From assembly GCA_005406025.1 (NCBI GenBank), contig BGZK01001271.1, positions 1 through 64,000 of the forward strand: 64,000 nt of DNA. Reading direction: 5' to 3'. Numbering within the stretch: position 1 is the first letter of the stretch; each line of letters starts with the position of its first letter. This document shows, in pieces, positions 24,491 through 36,587 of this stretch. The DNA is from Eumeta japonica (taxonomy: Eukaryota > Arthropoda > Insecta > Lepidoptera > Psychidae). The position numbers were made by a program, and so were the translations under genes. The notes under the pieces were generated by a model. The model was not told where the DNA came from and did not search any database. It saw nothing but the letters and a program-made list of their open reading frames with translations.

Positions 24491-25295
24491 CTTTGGTAAT
24501 AACTAACTTGAATGTTTATATATTGTGTGCGTGTTTGTGTGTGCGTATGCGTGTGCGTGTGTGTATGTGTGTATAAACGTCTTCTAAATTTTAAACAAAT
24601 TAATCGATCGAAACAAACTTTGTGACAATCGAAAAGGGTTCTCTCAACTTAGAACTCCCTAAAGCTAATTTCATCTTGTAGATTTTGAGAAATCCCAAAC
24701 ATAAAGTTTTCAAAAAAATGTTTTATTAAAATAACTTTTAAACTACTTTTGCGATAGATAGTAAAATCCAATAAGCTCTTTTCCCTTAAAAGTTGCATCG
24801 AATGACGCAAACTGCATAGAAATGTTTTTATCTATTGAAAAGATATCGTTGAAAATAAAAAAAAAATCATTTTTTTTTTAAACTACTGATAAATTGTAAA
24901 ATCTAACAAGCTCTCCTTCTTAATAAACAACGTTGATCGTCATAAACTGCATTAAAATCGTTGATTCATTCGAGAGATATTGTTAACGAAATATTAGAAA
25001 AAAATATTTTTTCAAAATAACGTAAAATTCTTGATAGGTTAATATTTAGTACTCGATTATCTTTTTTTTTTAAATACTGCGTATAATACCATAAAGCAGA
25101 TCAAATTTGGATTATATGTTCGAAAGGTATAGTAACCAAGGTATTTAAAAAATACCGTTTTTTTAAAATCTAGCTATGAAAATTAAAAAAAATTCATGAA
25201 CTGGGAGGGTACTGTTTATAGCCCTTCTTTCTAAAATAGAGTTTTTGTCAGATCTTGACGTTTTATACAAAACAGGATTCTAACTTTCAGATTTA
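24491..25295 (+). repeat. Dispersed repeat family 1, plus copy
   Basis: It begins with a GT-rich run (about 24523-24575) and continues with AATTAATCGATCGAAACAAA. The paired phrases AAGTTGCATCGAATGACG and ACTGCATTAAAATCG follow, and it closes with CAGATCTTGACGTTTTA near 25.25 kb. The same order is found at 30.25-31.06 kb, 32.10-32.60 kb and, reversed, 11.70-12.37 kb. Internally it looks like two or three related sub-blocks (compare the TTGCATCGAATGACG and GTTGATCGTCATAAACTGC sections), so the unit itself may have arisen by tandem duplication. No protein is encoded. Confidence 0.65.
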
Positions 25296-25319
25296 CTTTA
25301 AGTTATGTCTCAGTAGATA

Positions 25320-26170
25320 GCATTTACAAAAGGATTGTGCAAACCTCATAAAGCCCCAACCCTTTTGGATTTGTTATAGAATTCTGAAAGTCATTCACGA
25401 TTGGATCAATTTCAAAACGATTAACGCAAAATCCACTAAAATACGTTGCTCCGTTATGAGATTCCAGTGCCAAATTTTCAGTTCCATAATTAGACAATGA
25501 AAACCGATCATAGTTAAACGTCATCTCAAGATAATTCTAACAAACCCAAACACGGGTAAGATATGTTGTTCCGTTATGAAATTCTATCGTCAGCTTTCTG
25601 GTTCCATCATTAGACTGGCCATGAAAGCCAATCGTAGCCAACGTTCATTTCAAGAAAATTCCAATAAACCCAAACACGACTGGAATATGTCGATTTGTTG
25701 TGTAGTTCCAATGTCAATCTTCCTAATCCACCATCAAACCCTCAAAGCCTATCATAACAAAGTCAATTTCAAGAAAATTCCAACAATCTCAAACATGGCT
25801 AAAATGTGTCGATTCGTTATATAGTTCCAGTGCCAACCTTCCTAATCCATCATCAGACTCTAAAAGCCTATCATAGCAAAGTTAATTTAAAGACTATTCC
25901 AAGCTCAAACCTGGTTAAGACATATTGTTCCGTTATGAAGTTGCTTTTTCAACCTTCTGGCTCCGTCATCAGACACTGAAGCCTATCATGGCCACAGTAC
26001 ATTTAAAGACAATTAGAAGCAAGCCCAAACATGGCTATGGTAAGTTGTTTTATTATGGAGTGCTAATGCCTACTCTCCGGCTTCATCGTCAGACCTTAAA
26101 AATCGCTCATAGCGAGAGTAAGACAATTCCAACAAGCTCGAATAAGTTTAGGATATGTTCTGGCTCCATA
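25320..26170. repeat. Diverged minisatellite, period about 120 bases
   Basis: A landmark phrase of the type TTGTTCCGTTATGAAGTTCC recurs at about 25446, 25566, 25688, 25806, 25924 and 26044. This gives a spacing of 118-122 bases over six or more units. Between landmarks each unit repeats CCATCATCAGAC, then AAAGCCTATCATAGC, then AATTCCAACAA.CCCAAACATGGC. Units have diverged by perhaps a fifth of their bases. Because 120 is divisible by three, open frames of 82-84 codons appear (25576-25824, 25925-26179) that repeat the same peptide theme. I take these as by-products rather than genes. Confidence 0.8.
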
Positions 26171-26179
26171 ATCAAATGA

Positions 26180-27240
26180 GTCTTATGATAGCAAATCATT
26201 GTATTGTCATCAGAATTACACAACATTGCTAAGTGATGATTATTCAATAATTAGAAGTGAGTGAGACTCAATCCTTAATATATACATACATAGCTACAAC
26301 CGAAACTAATAAAAGCGTGGTAAAATTAACGTTTTTAGTCATTATAAATCAATATCAATACTTCCGTTTACAATTCCCGTTCAAATACGCAATTCGTAAG
26401 ACGAAAAACCGTTAATTTAAAAAAATCATAATAAAAAAAAGTTGGTTAGGTCTTTGTACACATTACTAAGAAATTTGTTAAAACCAAATGTGCATGCCTT
26501 AAGCGCTCGTAACATACGTATGTTATTTAAATTAGAGGTTAATGATAATATATGAGCTTTTCACTAAAAATCCATTTTTGAAGTTATTCAAAACTTTCCC
26601 GAAGTCACTAATTAAAATTGTTGTACAATAATTGTTGTTATTATTAACGTATTACTCATTACATTAAAAATAACTTTGAAATTAATTAAAACGTTTGAAA
26701 GTAATTAAAAATATTTTAAAAAAAAACAAATTCTAGGACAGATTTGATTTAAAGCTAAACAGTTGAACTAATTCGTACAGCTGATCCTAGGGCGAAAATA
26801 GTTGTTTTATTTTTGATATTACTACCGCCATCTGTTGGCAATTACAAAAACATAAAACATTCATTTCAATCTCCATTTCAGATATTTAAGCGAAATGACA
26901 GATCAAAACATGAATAACTGCGAGTTAAAAAATTCAGCTAATCAGTACTATATCAAGCTATGATTTTCAATACAGTTATTCCCAATCGATTAGTGATGAG
27001 TTTGAAAAAAAAATTAAGTTTAAAAGTTAAATAGTTTTTTAGTTATCGTGATTATACGGGATTTTCAGGCGACAGTAGAAGCACACCTACGCTTGCGCTT
27101 AAGGCATGCACAACTTTTATTATTTACAAAAATTTAAACAGCGTTCCAGATATTGAGTCAATATTTAATGCAAAAATTATATATTTAAATAAATATATAC
27201 ATACAGATGTAGTTTGGATTTCAAAATTTTTACAAATAGT
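26180..27240. other. AT-rich DNA with a distant 18-base inverted repeat
   Basis: TGTGCATGCCTTAAGCGC at 26489-26506 recurs exactly, inverted, at 27095-27112. The interval of about 620 bases could be a small DNA element with these as ends, but I saw no flanking target duplication. No frame is convincing in this stretch. Confidence 0.45.
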
Positions 27241-28430
27241 ACCTCCATAAGGAGCACAAAAGTACTATTAATTATTCACTGAATCTTATGTTTAAAGGTT
27301 CAAACGATAGATAATTTAATATCCAAAGTCATTTTTGTCAAAATTTTAATAACCTTTTCGTTTTTGAGAAATTTGAGATTCTTTGGAAAAAGTCCCAAAA
27401 ATATAGATCGAAAACATGTTTTTTTTTTTATAATTTTAAATTACTCATTACCATTTTCCAAAAAAATAATATCTCAATAATTGCAGACATTAAGATCTCT
27501 GTCGCATTTTTATCGAAAACATATACCCTACTGCAGCACTCGAAAAAGCATTTTTAATGCTAAAACCAACTGCTTCAAATATTGATACTTACATAATATT
27601 AACGAAAATTATATTTCGCAAAAGATTTATATGGTAATGAAAATTTTATTTCCATTTTAATTGAACGAATGTTTACTGAGCGTAAAAATAACTCATTCAA
27701 ACTCTCGTCTTGTTTGAAGTATATTTAAATTTAATTTATTTTGGCTCGGTAACGTCTATAAATAGACATCCATTTTTTTATGAACTAAAAAAAAATTTTT
27801 TTTTTTGGCGTACGGTCAGAAATCATAGTGTCAGTTAAGTAACTCTACACGTATAGTAATTGGGTCGCACCGCAATTAGAGTGAGGGGAACACGAATTTG
27901 GCATAACTACTGGATTATGATAGCAATCAGAACTTGGCATCCAGGGCTCATTTGCAATTCCCTGCAGCGATGTTGTCGTGTAACGATCCATGAGTGTGCA
28001 TTGCGTCCATGAAACTAGAACTATCGAGTATGGAGCGTAATAAAGAAAAATAGACAATGCTATTGTCAGTCACAACTTTCATGGGATCTAACTAAACTAG
28101 GTGTTTTCTACGTTTGTATTAATAATCTACCGACCTAAAATCGACTGTTTGCCTAGGTTTTTATTAGAAATTAATAGTTTTTATTACTTGAATGATTGTA
28201 GAATGACTATGTGCGACCGACATGTTTGGGGCTATCAATTTAATCGCTACCTACTACTACGACAACTGGACCAATTTTAATGTAAAATAGTCAATACGAC
28301 TGTCTAATTTTGACTACTATTTATTATATCTACACTATTGTTTTTTACTTTTCCACCTCTTATCGGTGATGTTGATAGCTTCTTGCCGAATTCTAATATC
28401 AGCATTTGTTTGTAACTCCTAAATCCGATA
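27241..28430. other. No gene seen
   Basis: Mostly AT-rich. The part at 27300-27560 has a style like family 1 repeats (TTTTGAGAAATTTGAGATTC, TTTTATCGAAAACATA) but I could not align it with confidence. A T/A-rich run at about 27770-27810 follows. A 70-codon minus-strand frame at 27845-28057 has no recognisable content. Confidence 0.45.
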
Positions 28431-28439
28431 TCCACCTTG

Positions 28440-28690
28440 TAGGTACGTTCGAATTAAACATTTGCCTTGCGCAGCCGTCAACCGCAGCCGTTCGTTCTTT
28501 CGGGCGACCCAAAATCCGACGCGCTATGGGGTTCAAAGGATCGGGGGCTCAGTGAGGTCGCGCATCGGCGGGATTGACTCGCCGTGATCCCGTCTAGACG
28601 AACCGCTGACGTCCACTAGACAGATTAAGTTGTTTGTGCGGCGCACGGGGCGAAGCCGGCCGCGGTCCGAAGCCACAGTAAAACTGTAAT
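28440..28690. other. GC-rich island, possible exon or regulatory element
   Basis: A sharp CpG-rich block. On the minus strand a frame (about 28690-28546) reads TVASDRGRLRPVRRTNNLI and ends ...MRDLTEPPIL. It follows CTTTCAGCAGCATTACAG, which contains two acceptor-like AG sites. That is compatible with a terminal coding exon but I do not recognise the peptide. A conserved non-coding element or an old repeat is just as likely. Confidence 0.25.
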
Positions 28691-30240
28691 GCTGCTGAAA
28701 GATAAGCGATGTAATAATATATATGGTGCTTTCGTAACTTCTCAAAACTTTCGCATTTTATGGATCTACTTAGCTCGATGGAGACGGTTGAAAATGCTTA
28801 TTTGATGCTTTACAAAGTCTTTGTAATGAAACTTTATTTGGTATATTATTACACTCTGTCAATGTAGGTTGTAGATAGCATACGATTGTAGATATGTGAT
28901 ACGAATTGTATTCGATAATAGAAAAAAAATATTAATCACCATATATATTCACAGATCTGGGTTGAAAGAAGCTTACAATCTATACGCATATCCACATATA
29001 AAACCCAAATGTTTGTGTATTACAATTATATTTTACTAAAATAGTGATTGTTAACAAATTTACACCAAATGAGGTAACAAAGATGTCAATCTCCTTCGAC
29101 ACAACGGATTAACTATGAAAACTTACTGACTCGAAACTTAATTTGTGCGTCTACATACAATAAATAAAGTATGTAGTTAAATATTAATTCGTGTGCCATA
29201 TATATTCAGATTTTTTTTATTTAAGTGTCCAATAAAAAAAAATACACATTCATTTTTGTGAGCATTAAATTTTTCATGTTCTTTTATTTTTAATTAAAAT
29301 TTAGTATAAGTATATAACCCACATCACAAAGATAACCATTGCATAGATGCAAAAGTCAACTATAACTTCAGAATATAACGTGAAAGCAATATATTGTAGA
29401 CATAACATTAATACAGGATTGGATAATCCGGTGTTGATAATGCCTATCGGGACCTTTTTTAGTTTAATTGAATGTTCTTACTTTTTTCTATAACTACATG
29501 AATAGCATTTTATTATGTGATTGAACAATCTAAGTTAACTGAACCAAATCTGCCGAAGTTATTCATGCGAGTGTATACTGTTCATACCATGATATTAGCA
29601 CTTTATAAGAGTTTGATTTCATGTATACTCTAAGGTCTTGTTTAAAATGTTATTATTGAATTCTTGAATATTGGATTTGAAGCCTATTTGAGGCATTTGC
29701 AGTTATTACCGCAACTACCTCAAATAGTCTGATAAAACAACTAGAACTGTCACTTTGCAATAACAACATAATAAACACGACATCTATAACAACTCTTCTT
29801 TGCGTAAATCGCTTACGTATTTTCGCAAATCTCCATGTTAATAAAAATATAATATTTGTCGTGCTCAATATTTACATAATTTTAATATCCTCAACGGCGT
29901 CGTAAGTGTGACGTAGAAGTGACTTTACTACAAATAAAGGTGAATTATTATGTTACACACAATTTCAAAAGTGTTTATGATTCTTATCGTTGTTTCTTTC
30001 ACTATATGTTTACTTAATGATCACTATAAAAAATTTTTACTTCGTGTTGTGGTAATAAAATACGTGTTCCTTTCTGGTGATAAGAAAGTATTAAAATTTG
30101 TATATATAAAACAATATTAATTTATATTTGTTTATTTCCTCATGTGATAGTAAAAAATACAAGATTACTTTTTCCAATTAGTATAAAATTCTTTGTTTCT
30201 CGCCACAAAAATTAAAAAATTTCTGAAGATTCTGTTTTCA
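28691..30240. other. No gene seen
   Basis: Long AT-rich stretch. A 71-codon minus-strand frame at 29653-29868 has no recognisable motif. No tandem or inverted structure was noticed. Confidence 0.5.
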
Positions 30241-30249
30241 GTCCGATTT

Positions 30250-31057
30250 TCAAAATTCCAGTATTTATCAGATCTTGAACTTTTAGGGTCCTACAAATTG
30301 AATTTTATGATTTGCTGAGTGATGTCTGTACTTTTGTGTGAGTGTGTCCGTCTGTACGTGCATGCGTTCGTGCGTGCACGTGTGTAGTAAACCTTTCATA
30401 ACTATTGAATGGATTACCTGATCGTTACACAATTTACGGCATTCGCTAAACTAAAATTTCTTGAAAGTATAAATTGATTCCGTTTCATAGGTATTGAGTA
30501 ATCTTTAAAATGAAGTTTGTAAAAAAATATTTTTTGAAATAACTTTTAGACTACACTCTACTGATCGACACCAAACACTAATCAGTTCCTTTCTTCAAAC
30601 AGTTGCATTTGTTGCCGCAAGTTGCATAAAAATAGGTTTTTTTGTCAAAAAGATATCGTTGGAGAAAACTTAAAAAAAATGCGTTTACTATATTTTTTAA
30701 ATACCTTACTGATAAATTCCGAACTATAACAAGCTTTTCTACTTAAAAACTACGTCGATGGTTGTAAACTGCATCAAAATCGGTTGTCTTTTTCGAGCGA
30801 CATCGTTAACGAAAAATTCGAAATAATGCTTTTTTCAAAATAACTTCTGAAATTTTTGATGTTTGGTACTCGGCCACCTTTTTGTGCTTACAAAACTGCA
30901 TCAAATGCCGTAAAGTAGATCAAGATCCAACTATCATTTCGCAGGATATCATACTTGAAATATTTTAAAAATGGCGTATTTAACTTCCTATTAATAAAAA
31001 TAAAAAAAAATCGATTTTCTAAAATCGAGTTTTTATCAGATCTTGACGTTTTAGTGT
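30250..31057 (+). repeat. Dispersed repeat family 1, full unit
   Basis: It opens with TTATCAGATCTTGAACTTTT and AGGGTCCTAC, followed by GAGTGATGTCTGTAC and a GT-rich run (30340-30390). After about 790 bases it closes on the same TTATCAGATCTTGACGTTTT phrase (31037-31056). The closing phrase is also the opening of the next unit, which continues at 32.10 kb after the LINE insertion. This gives a tandem dimer. No frame is encoded. Confidence 0.65.
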
Positions 31058-32098
31058 CCTATGAGTATTACATTATATAAACTCATGTCTATTTTCCAAC
31101 AGGGTAGGCAAAGACTAGATTTCCACATGGTACGATCCTTGCATATCTCTCTTGCTTCACTGACATCCATCAATCTACTCATGCAAGCTCGTCGAGTCGG
31201 TTTCAGACACTTAAAGGCTTTTAATATGCCACCAATATAACCTGCATAGGATGTTCTAGGGCGACCCTGCCCGAGCTTTCCACCACAAACATTCGCTCTA
31301 TAGATTTATTTTGTCATTATACTTTCATTCATTCTTTCCAGATGGCTAAACCACCGTACAATACAACTTTTTACTCTAGTCACTACATCTTCCTTCAATC
31401 TACACCGCTCTCTAACTTCACTGTTCCTAAATCTATCTTTCAGAGACACTCCACACGTACTACGCATAGATCTCATATCCACCGCAGTAATCCTTCTTTG
31501 ATTTTTCTTCTGCTCTACCCAACTTTCACTACTATACATAAATGTACGGATCAGGACCCCAATAATGGATAACCAAACACGTTTGTCGTGAGATACTTTT
31601 ACTATTCGTAATAGCAAGCAAGGCCCCATTCACTTTTTTCCCGCATTCACTCTCCTTTCGATATATCTACCATGCTTATCTTTATTTATATACATATATC
31701 ACATTCGGTCATGCTTTTGCCTCTTTCAAACATTAGTCTTGCTAATATTTACTTTCATACCTCTTTTCTTAACAGAATCATTCATTTTCATTACCATCGC
31801 TTGCAGCTCGCACGCCGACAGCTCAAGGATTACTTTATGGTCGGCGTATACGAAGCATTTGACAAACAACTTATCCATTCTTAATCCATACTCATACTCT
31901 TTCAAATCGTACAGACAGATATCCATGCATGTATTGAATGACCACTGTGGAGACATGCATCTCTGTCTGACACCTGACATCCCGTGGATTTCAGTGTCTG
32001 TATCAATTCGCTACTCATGCTATGCATGGATAGAGTTCTCCATAGATCATTTCTTTTCACTCTATAATAAAATCCCCTGTGAATCTATTTTGACCATT
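31058..32098 (-). mobile_element. 5'-truncated non-LTR retrotransposon (LINE), reverse transcriptase relic
   Basis: The minus strand carries the C-terminal half of a LINE polymerase. At 31980-31726 the frame reads GVRQRCMSP, then CLYDLKEYEYGLRMDKL, then FVYADHKVIL. This is the palm-domain block in which active elements have YADD, so the second catalytic Asp is His here. At 31629-31306 a second frame reads SSESWVEQKKNQRRI, then MRSMRSTCGVSLKDR, then VRWFSHLERMNE, the usual region after the polymerase domain. The 3' end (about 31190-31058) carries the SEAREICKDRT-like tail and the TAAACTC(A/G)(T/C)GCCTATTT sequence, matching the fragments at 41.33 and 63.89 kb. Plus-strand frames here are shadows. 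The copy is dead and 5'-truncated. Confidence 0.9.
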
Positions 32099-32600
32099 TT
32101 CCAAATGATGTCTGTATGTATATACTTGTGCGTGTGTGCGTGCCTACGTGCGTGAATTCGTAAGTATTTAAAAGGATTAACCGATCGAAACACTGTTTGA
32201 AACATTCGAAAGTGGTTCGTTAAATTTAGATTTTCTAAAAATTTAAAATAATTTTATTACATAGATTTCGAGAAATCTAAAAATTTTCATAAATATTTAT
32301 TTTAAAATATTTTTTAGATTATTATATGCAATTATCTTCTTTATCTCTTATATATGTAAGTACTATGCAATTACCTACTTTATCTTTTCCATCGAAAATT
32401 GCTTCAATCTAGCTGAATCCTTTGTGAAACATTCCATCTGTTAAAATGACTTTCATTGTTGCACAACATGCGATAAGTACTTTTTTGTCATATCTTCTCT
32501 GCAAAACACGATTCGATTTTAAAAAGTATAGAATTCTTCAAAATTTGATGACTAATATTTAGTTTAAAAATCGGGTTTATTGTGAACAAGGCCGGGTATT
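32099..32600 (+). repeat. Dispersed repeat family 1, right part interrupted by the LINE
   Basis: Directly after the LINE the text resumes with AATGATGTCTGTATG, a GT-rich run (32120-32150) and AACCGATCGAAACACTG. It follows the order of the unit at 24.49 kb and fades at about 32.6 kb. Together with 31035-31057 it forms one unit split by the retrotransposon. Confidence 0.6.
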
Positions 32601-34650
32601 TTACAAGAATAAGTACGTAACGGATAATGGTTTCTCTGAGCAAATTAATGCATAATTATTTTGAATACTAAACATCTTGCGGATTTCGTGTAGTTATAAC
32701 CATAGTAGTGAAACATGCACTAGCTGCTACTAAATGTATCTTCGACAATCGATGTTCGCACGTAATTGATGTCTATACAGTTCGTTATTTATATAGAAGC
32801 GTTCACATCACCCACTCGCGAAGTCTCGGTCACCCCTGCCGCAGGTGTACTGGCGCTGTCGTTGAACTGCTCGGAACCTTCCTTCTTTTACATCCCCGGC
32901 ATTCATGTAGTGTTTTATGGGTATTCCTAGATTGTTTTTGAGAAGCTGTTTCGAACAGTACATGATCTCTGTATTTTGATTTGGCTTTTTGATGATTATA
33001 GGCCGATGTTGCATCATTTATTTAAAATTTTTACTTTAACTATATATATGCTTTTGACAAATTTTTCTCACTAATATTTGATATACCCAATAGATATATT
33101 TTGACAAGAGTTGACGATTGAAACTCAAACTAGCTACTCCGAGTCAAAATTTATGTTATAAAAAAAATTGTGGTGTAGCGAAATGACCTCAAAATAACGG
33201 CTCATCCCACTCTCCTTCCACACGATGCTTCAGTCCTTACTAAAGGTAACGAATTATTCATGCCTTGACTATCGAGTGGTGTAATAAAATTTTGGACGTA
33301 GACAATAGATATGTAGCTGCAGCATCAAACAGTATCCCCCGATTTTGTTATCATCAGTTTTCTGAATTGCTATGGAAGCATATCTAAAGGCGTACTCTCG
33401 CCAAAATTTAAAATAATTGAGCGAAAAAAAATTTTTGAAACAAATTGCCATCAATGCAATCATTATCTGTTGTCCGTAACTGCGCGCGCGGGCTGAGGTT
33501 TTCTTGTTTATTCTGATGATTGCGTATTTGTGGATTTTTTGTTATGTCATTACATTCTTCGAGACATTTTTCTACAATTAAAAGTAATACATTCCCTTGT
33601 TCAGTGTGCAAACTGTATCAATGCTTTCACTAAAAACGGTATCAAAGGCTTACCATGAAAATAAAACAATAAAAAAACATGATGTCATTTCTTTGAAATT
33701 TCTCCCGCGGTTCCATATCCTTGGATAATGTATGTGATAATATACCTGATAATACTAGTGATAACTATCGCGTCGCGTTCCCATATCCGCGCTCGCGTCG
33801 GTAGCAATTCATCCCTTGCCCCACCCACGTTCCCCGATCTGTTCCCGTCCCGTTTCATTCCTAAACATACGCTATAATATATAATAGTTTCTGATAACTC
33901 CATCGAAATTCTAAGTCACCATCTCTGCTTATCTAGCAATAATCAAAATGAAGTATGGAAAATTGAACCATTATAGTGCGAAAATGGACCGCCTTATAAT
34001 AATTCTTAATATCTTCACGTAACCTTGAACCGGAGAATTCTAAAAATATATAGCTAAGTCCTACGAAACACCAAATGGTATCTATTTTTAAGCAACAATT
34101 AAGCAATTAGTATTTACTTCTTAATACCAATTAATGCATTTTGTAATAATGTCAATAGAAACATTCTTTAAATTACAAAGTTTATTAATAATATAGCAGC
34201 AAAACATTTATTTATTACATTTAAATATAACTATAACTATAGCAATATGTCGTATATTTTTCCTAATGTTATGAAAAAAAATTAACTAGGTTCTATTGAA
34301 ACAAAAGTTTTACTTGATATTCTGCCCCAATTTGCACCTGCTTTGGCGGTGTCACGTACAGTAATAATGGCTAAAGTAGAGCATCCAAGTAATCTCTTAT
34401 CAAATTATACTCGAAACGTCTCATAAACATAATAAGTTTGTTTTGTCTCATAAACTTTCTGTTCAAACCCCACGAGGAACCGTTATATAAAGCTCTTTTG
34501 GCGCATTATTTACTAAAATTTTTCGTTCTTCACTTTTTTTCTTTCAGTGGGCAACATTAAATACGCTACTCGAGCCGGCTGCTTATTGAATTTCACGATG
34601 CCCTCTTAATATCCGAGTTGCGATTGAAGGACTTTTAGTAAAACATTTTC
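32601..34650. other. No gene recognised
   Basis: Several patches are GC-richer. One is 32815-32890. Another is 33480-33500, with a GCGCGCGCGGG run. A third is 33700-33860, a block rich in GGGACGGGAAC-type words on the minus strand. Minus-strand frames of 64-72 codons cross these patches without recognisable motifs. The last patch may belong to the short-period GATC/GGGA theme seen elsewhere. Confidence 0.4.
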
Positions 34651-34830
34651 TGAAATACATCAATCATTGCCCTCGCGACGATATCTTTATGCCGTTCACG
34701 ACGTCAGTTCTCCCGAACATTCGGGCATAACTACATTCGTCTGAAAATACGAATCGGGATGGAATGCGATACGGTTATGGCTTAGACTCGATCGCCGGTT
34801 AAGTTAACCGTAAAGGAATATTTGTTTTTT
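34651..34830. other. GC-richer island with short palindrome
   Basis: The block contains several CpG clusters and a perfect palindrome CGGTTAAGTTAACCG near 34797-34811. It might be a conserved regulatory element. No coding frame is convincing. Confidence 0.3.
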
Positions 34831-36580
34831 TTTTTCTTTTGCAGTTTCTCTAAACTGGTAACGAGGTTTTAGCTTTTTATGAAATCTTTTTAGAATTTTT
34901 AATTAATTTCGCTTTAAATTTTCAATTATTGTCAATGTTATTATAATAGACTATTATTATTCTTATTATCAAAGCTTTTAATTCAAAACTTTCTGTCTTG
35001 TAGTTTTACTTTGTAAATTCTTAACGATATCTAATATCAAAATGCAAAATATCTTTAAATCAAGTATTTCTCTGGGGATCTTATCGTGCATATGTAATAT
35101 CATTTATTATGCGTTGCATTACAGCGTGACATTCTTTGTAGTTTGAAGGAAAGTCTTTAAAAGGGTTACAAAGACCTCATTCATGTACCTATCATACATA
35201 TTAGAAAGGATCGTGACATCAACAGATATACATACACATACGGTCCGTATACACATACTTCACCATCTTTCCGTCGCTGACGCTGGCAATGCGAAAAATA
35301 CACCATTAAAAGTACTTCTTTTTCGATCCGTTAGATTATCTATCTCCAATCGTTTAGCGACTTTGTATTTTACCTGAGAGGAATATTATTCGCAAACGTG
35401 CAATCCCTTTACATCTTGTAACATGCTATTGATGGTACGTGTACAGTTTTACACCGTTTCGCCATCTGATAGTATAAGCGATACTGACTAGTCATCTTGA
35501 CCAAGTCTTGTTTTTAATGTTTTAATGGCTGAATATATCATAAACAATCTGGGTTCAAATGATCTATCCTCTATGAGACAAAAAAAAGCCAATATGAGAT
35601 TGAACACGACATTCAGGGCTGAATAAAATATTTCAGTAAACATTTTTTGGCACATTTTAAAAGGGTTTTAGCCAGTGACACTTAATTTTAATACGATTTT
35701 ATTAGCTTAATTTGAATGTCATTAATAATCTAAGTATTCTACGTATGTAAGCAACCGTGAAACACATCATGCTTACGATTTTTTGTAAATCATAGGTACT
35801 TTTGATTTATTTGTAAAAGTGCCCTAGGCTTTTTAGTTATTGAAAATTAAAAAGCAACAAGTATATTGATAGAAAGTGTTATGATTATTGTGCAAAAATT
35901 GGTATTATTGCATTTCACGTGGATCGAAAATAAAATATTTCAAATGAGAAACATTCTTCCTTTTCGCACTTATTTTACAATGTGTAGACCTCACCAGGGA
36001 CCCATTACTTGACTTTCGTTACATCACCCGTGACAACGACTGACATTGTTTCGTACTTCGAGTGCGTGTAGGTTTTTATGTAGGCGGAGAATAATTCAGG
36101 CTTTTCCTTGACTGTTTGAAATGTCCCTGTAGCTTGTCTAATTTACATTCGGAGCTATTAATTTCTGAATCATGAACTCAGGTACGACCGATTATGTATA
36201 AAATATAGAATGTATACAATAGATAGTATAAAATTGAGTCATATCGTCGTGTTACTCGTTAATGTGTTTCCAAAGAAATCAAATCAGAAAATTTGTACTT
36301 GCACGATTTAGGGTCTCTTTTGTCATCTTCTTATAAATATCCCATTTTCGCAATAAATCTCTTTTAAAATAAATTTTGGTTCCTTTGTCTTAATTTTTTA
36401 TTGTTTTAACCCTAACAACCGTGTAGCATACATGTAGCAAAAGTTGCAGCAAATGAGAAAAAACGGATCTGATACTTCCCACTGCAAACGTTTATCATAT
36501 GGATTGATTGATTAGATGATTTTTACATCATTTTGTTTCCATCTTTCAAATTCACTTTTATGCAGTCGGGCTTTTAATTA
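34831..36580. other. No gene seen
   Basis: AT-rich DNA with one denser patch at about 35985-36065 (GACCTCACCAGGGACCCATT, then ACATCACCCGTGACAACGAC) that may be conserved. Frames up to 64 codons have no recognisable content. Confidence 0.45.
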
Positions 36581-36587
36581 TATTTTA

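Noticed and set aside
25576..26179. Two repeat-containing frames of 82 and 84 codons
   Set aside because: They follow from a minisatellite whose period is close to a multiple of three. Start codons and flanking signals are lacking.
31739..32155. A 138-codon plus-strand frame and others at 31342-31884
   Set aside because: They are antisense to the LINE reverse transcriptase, which is clearly readable on the minus strand.
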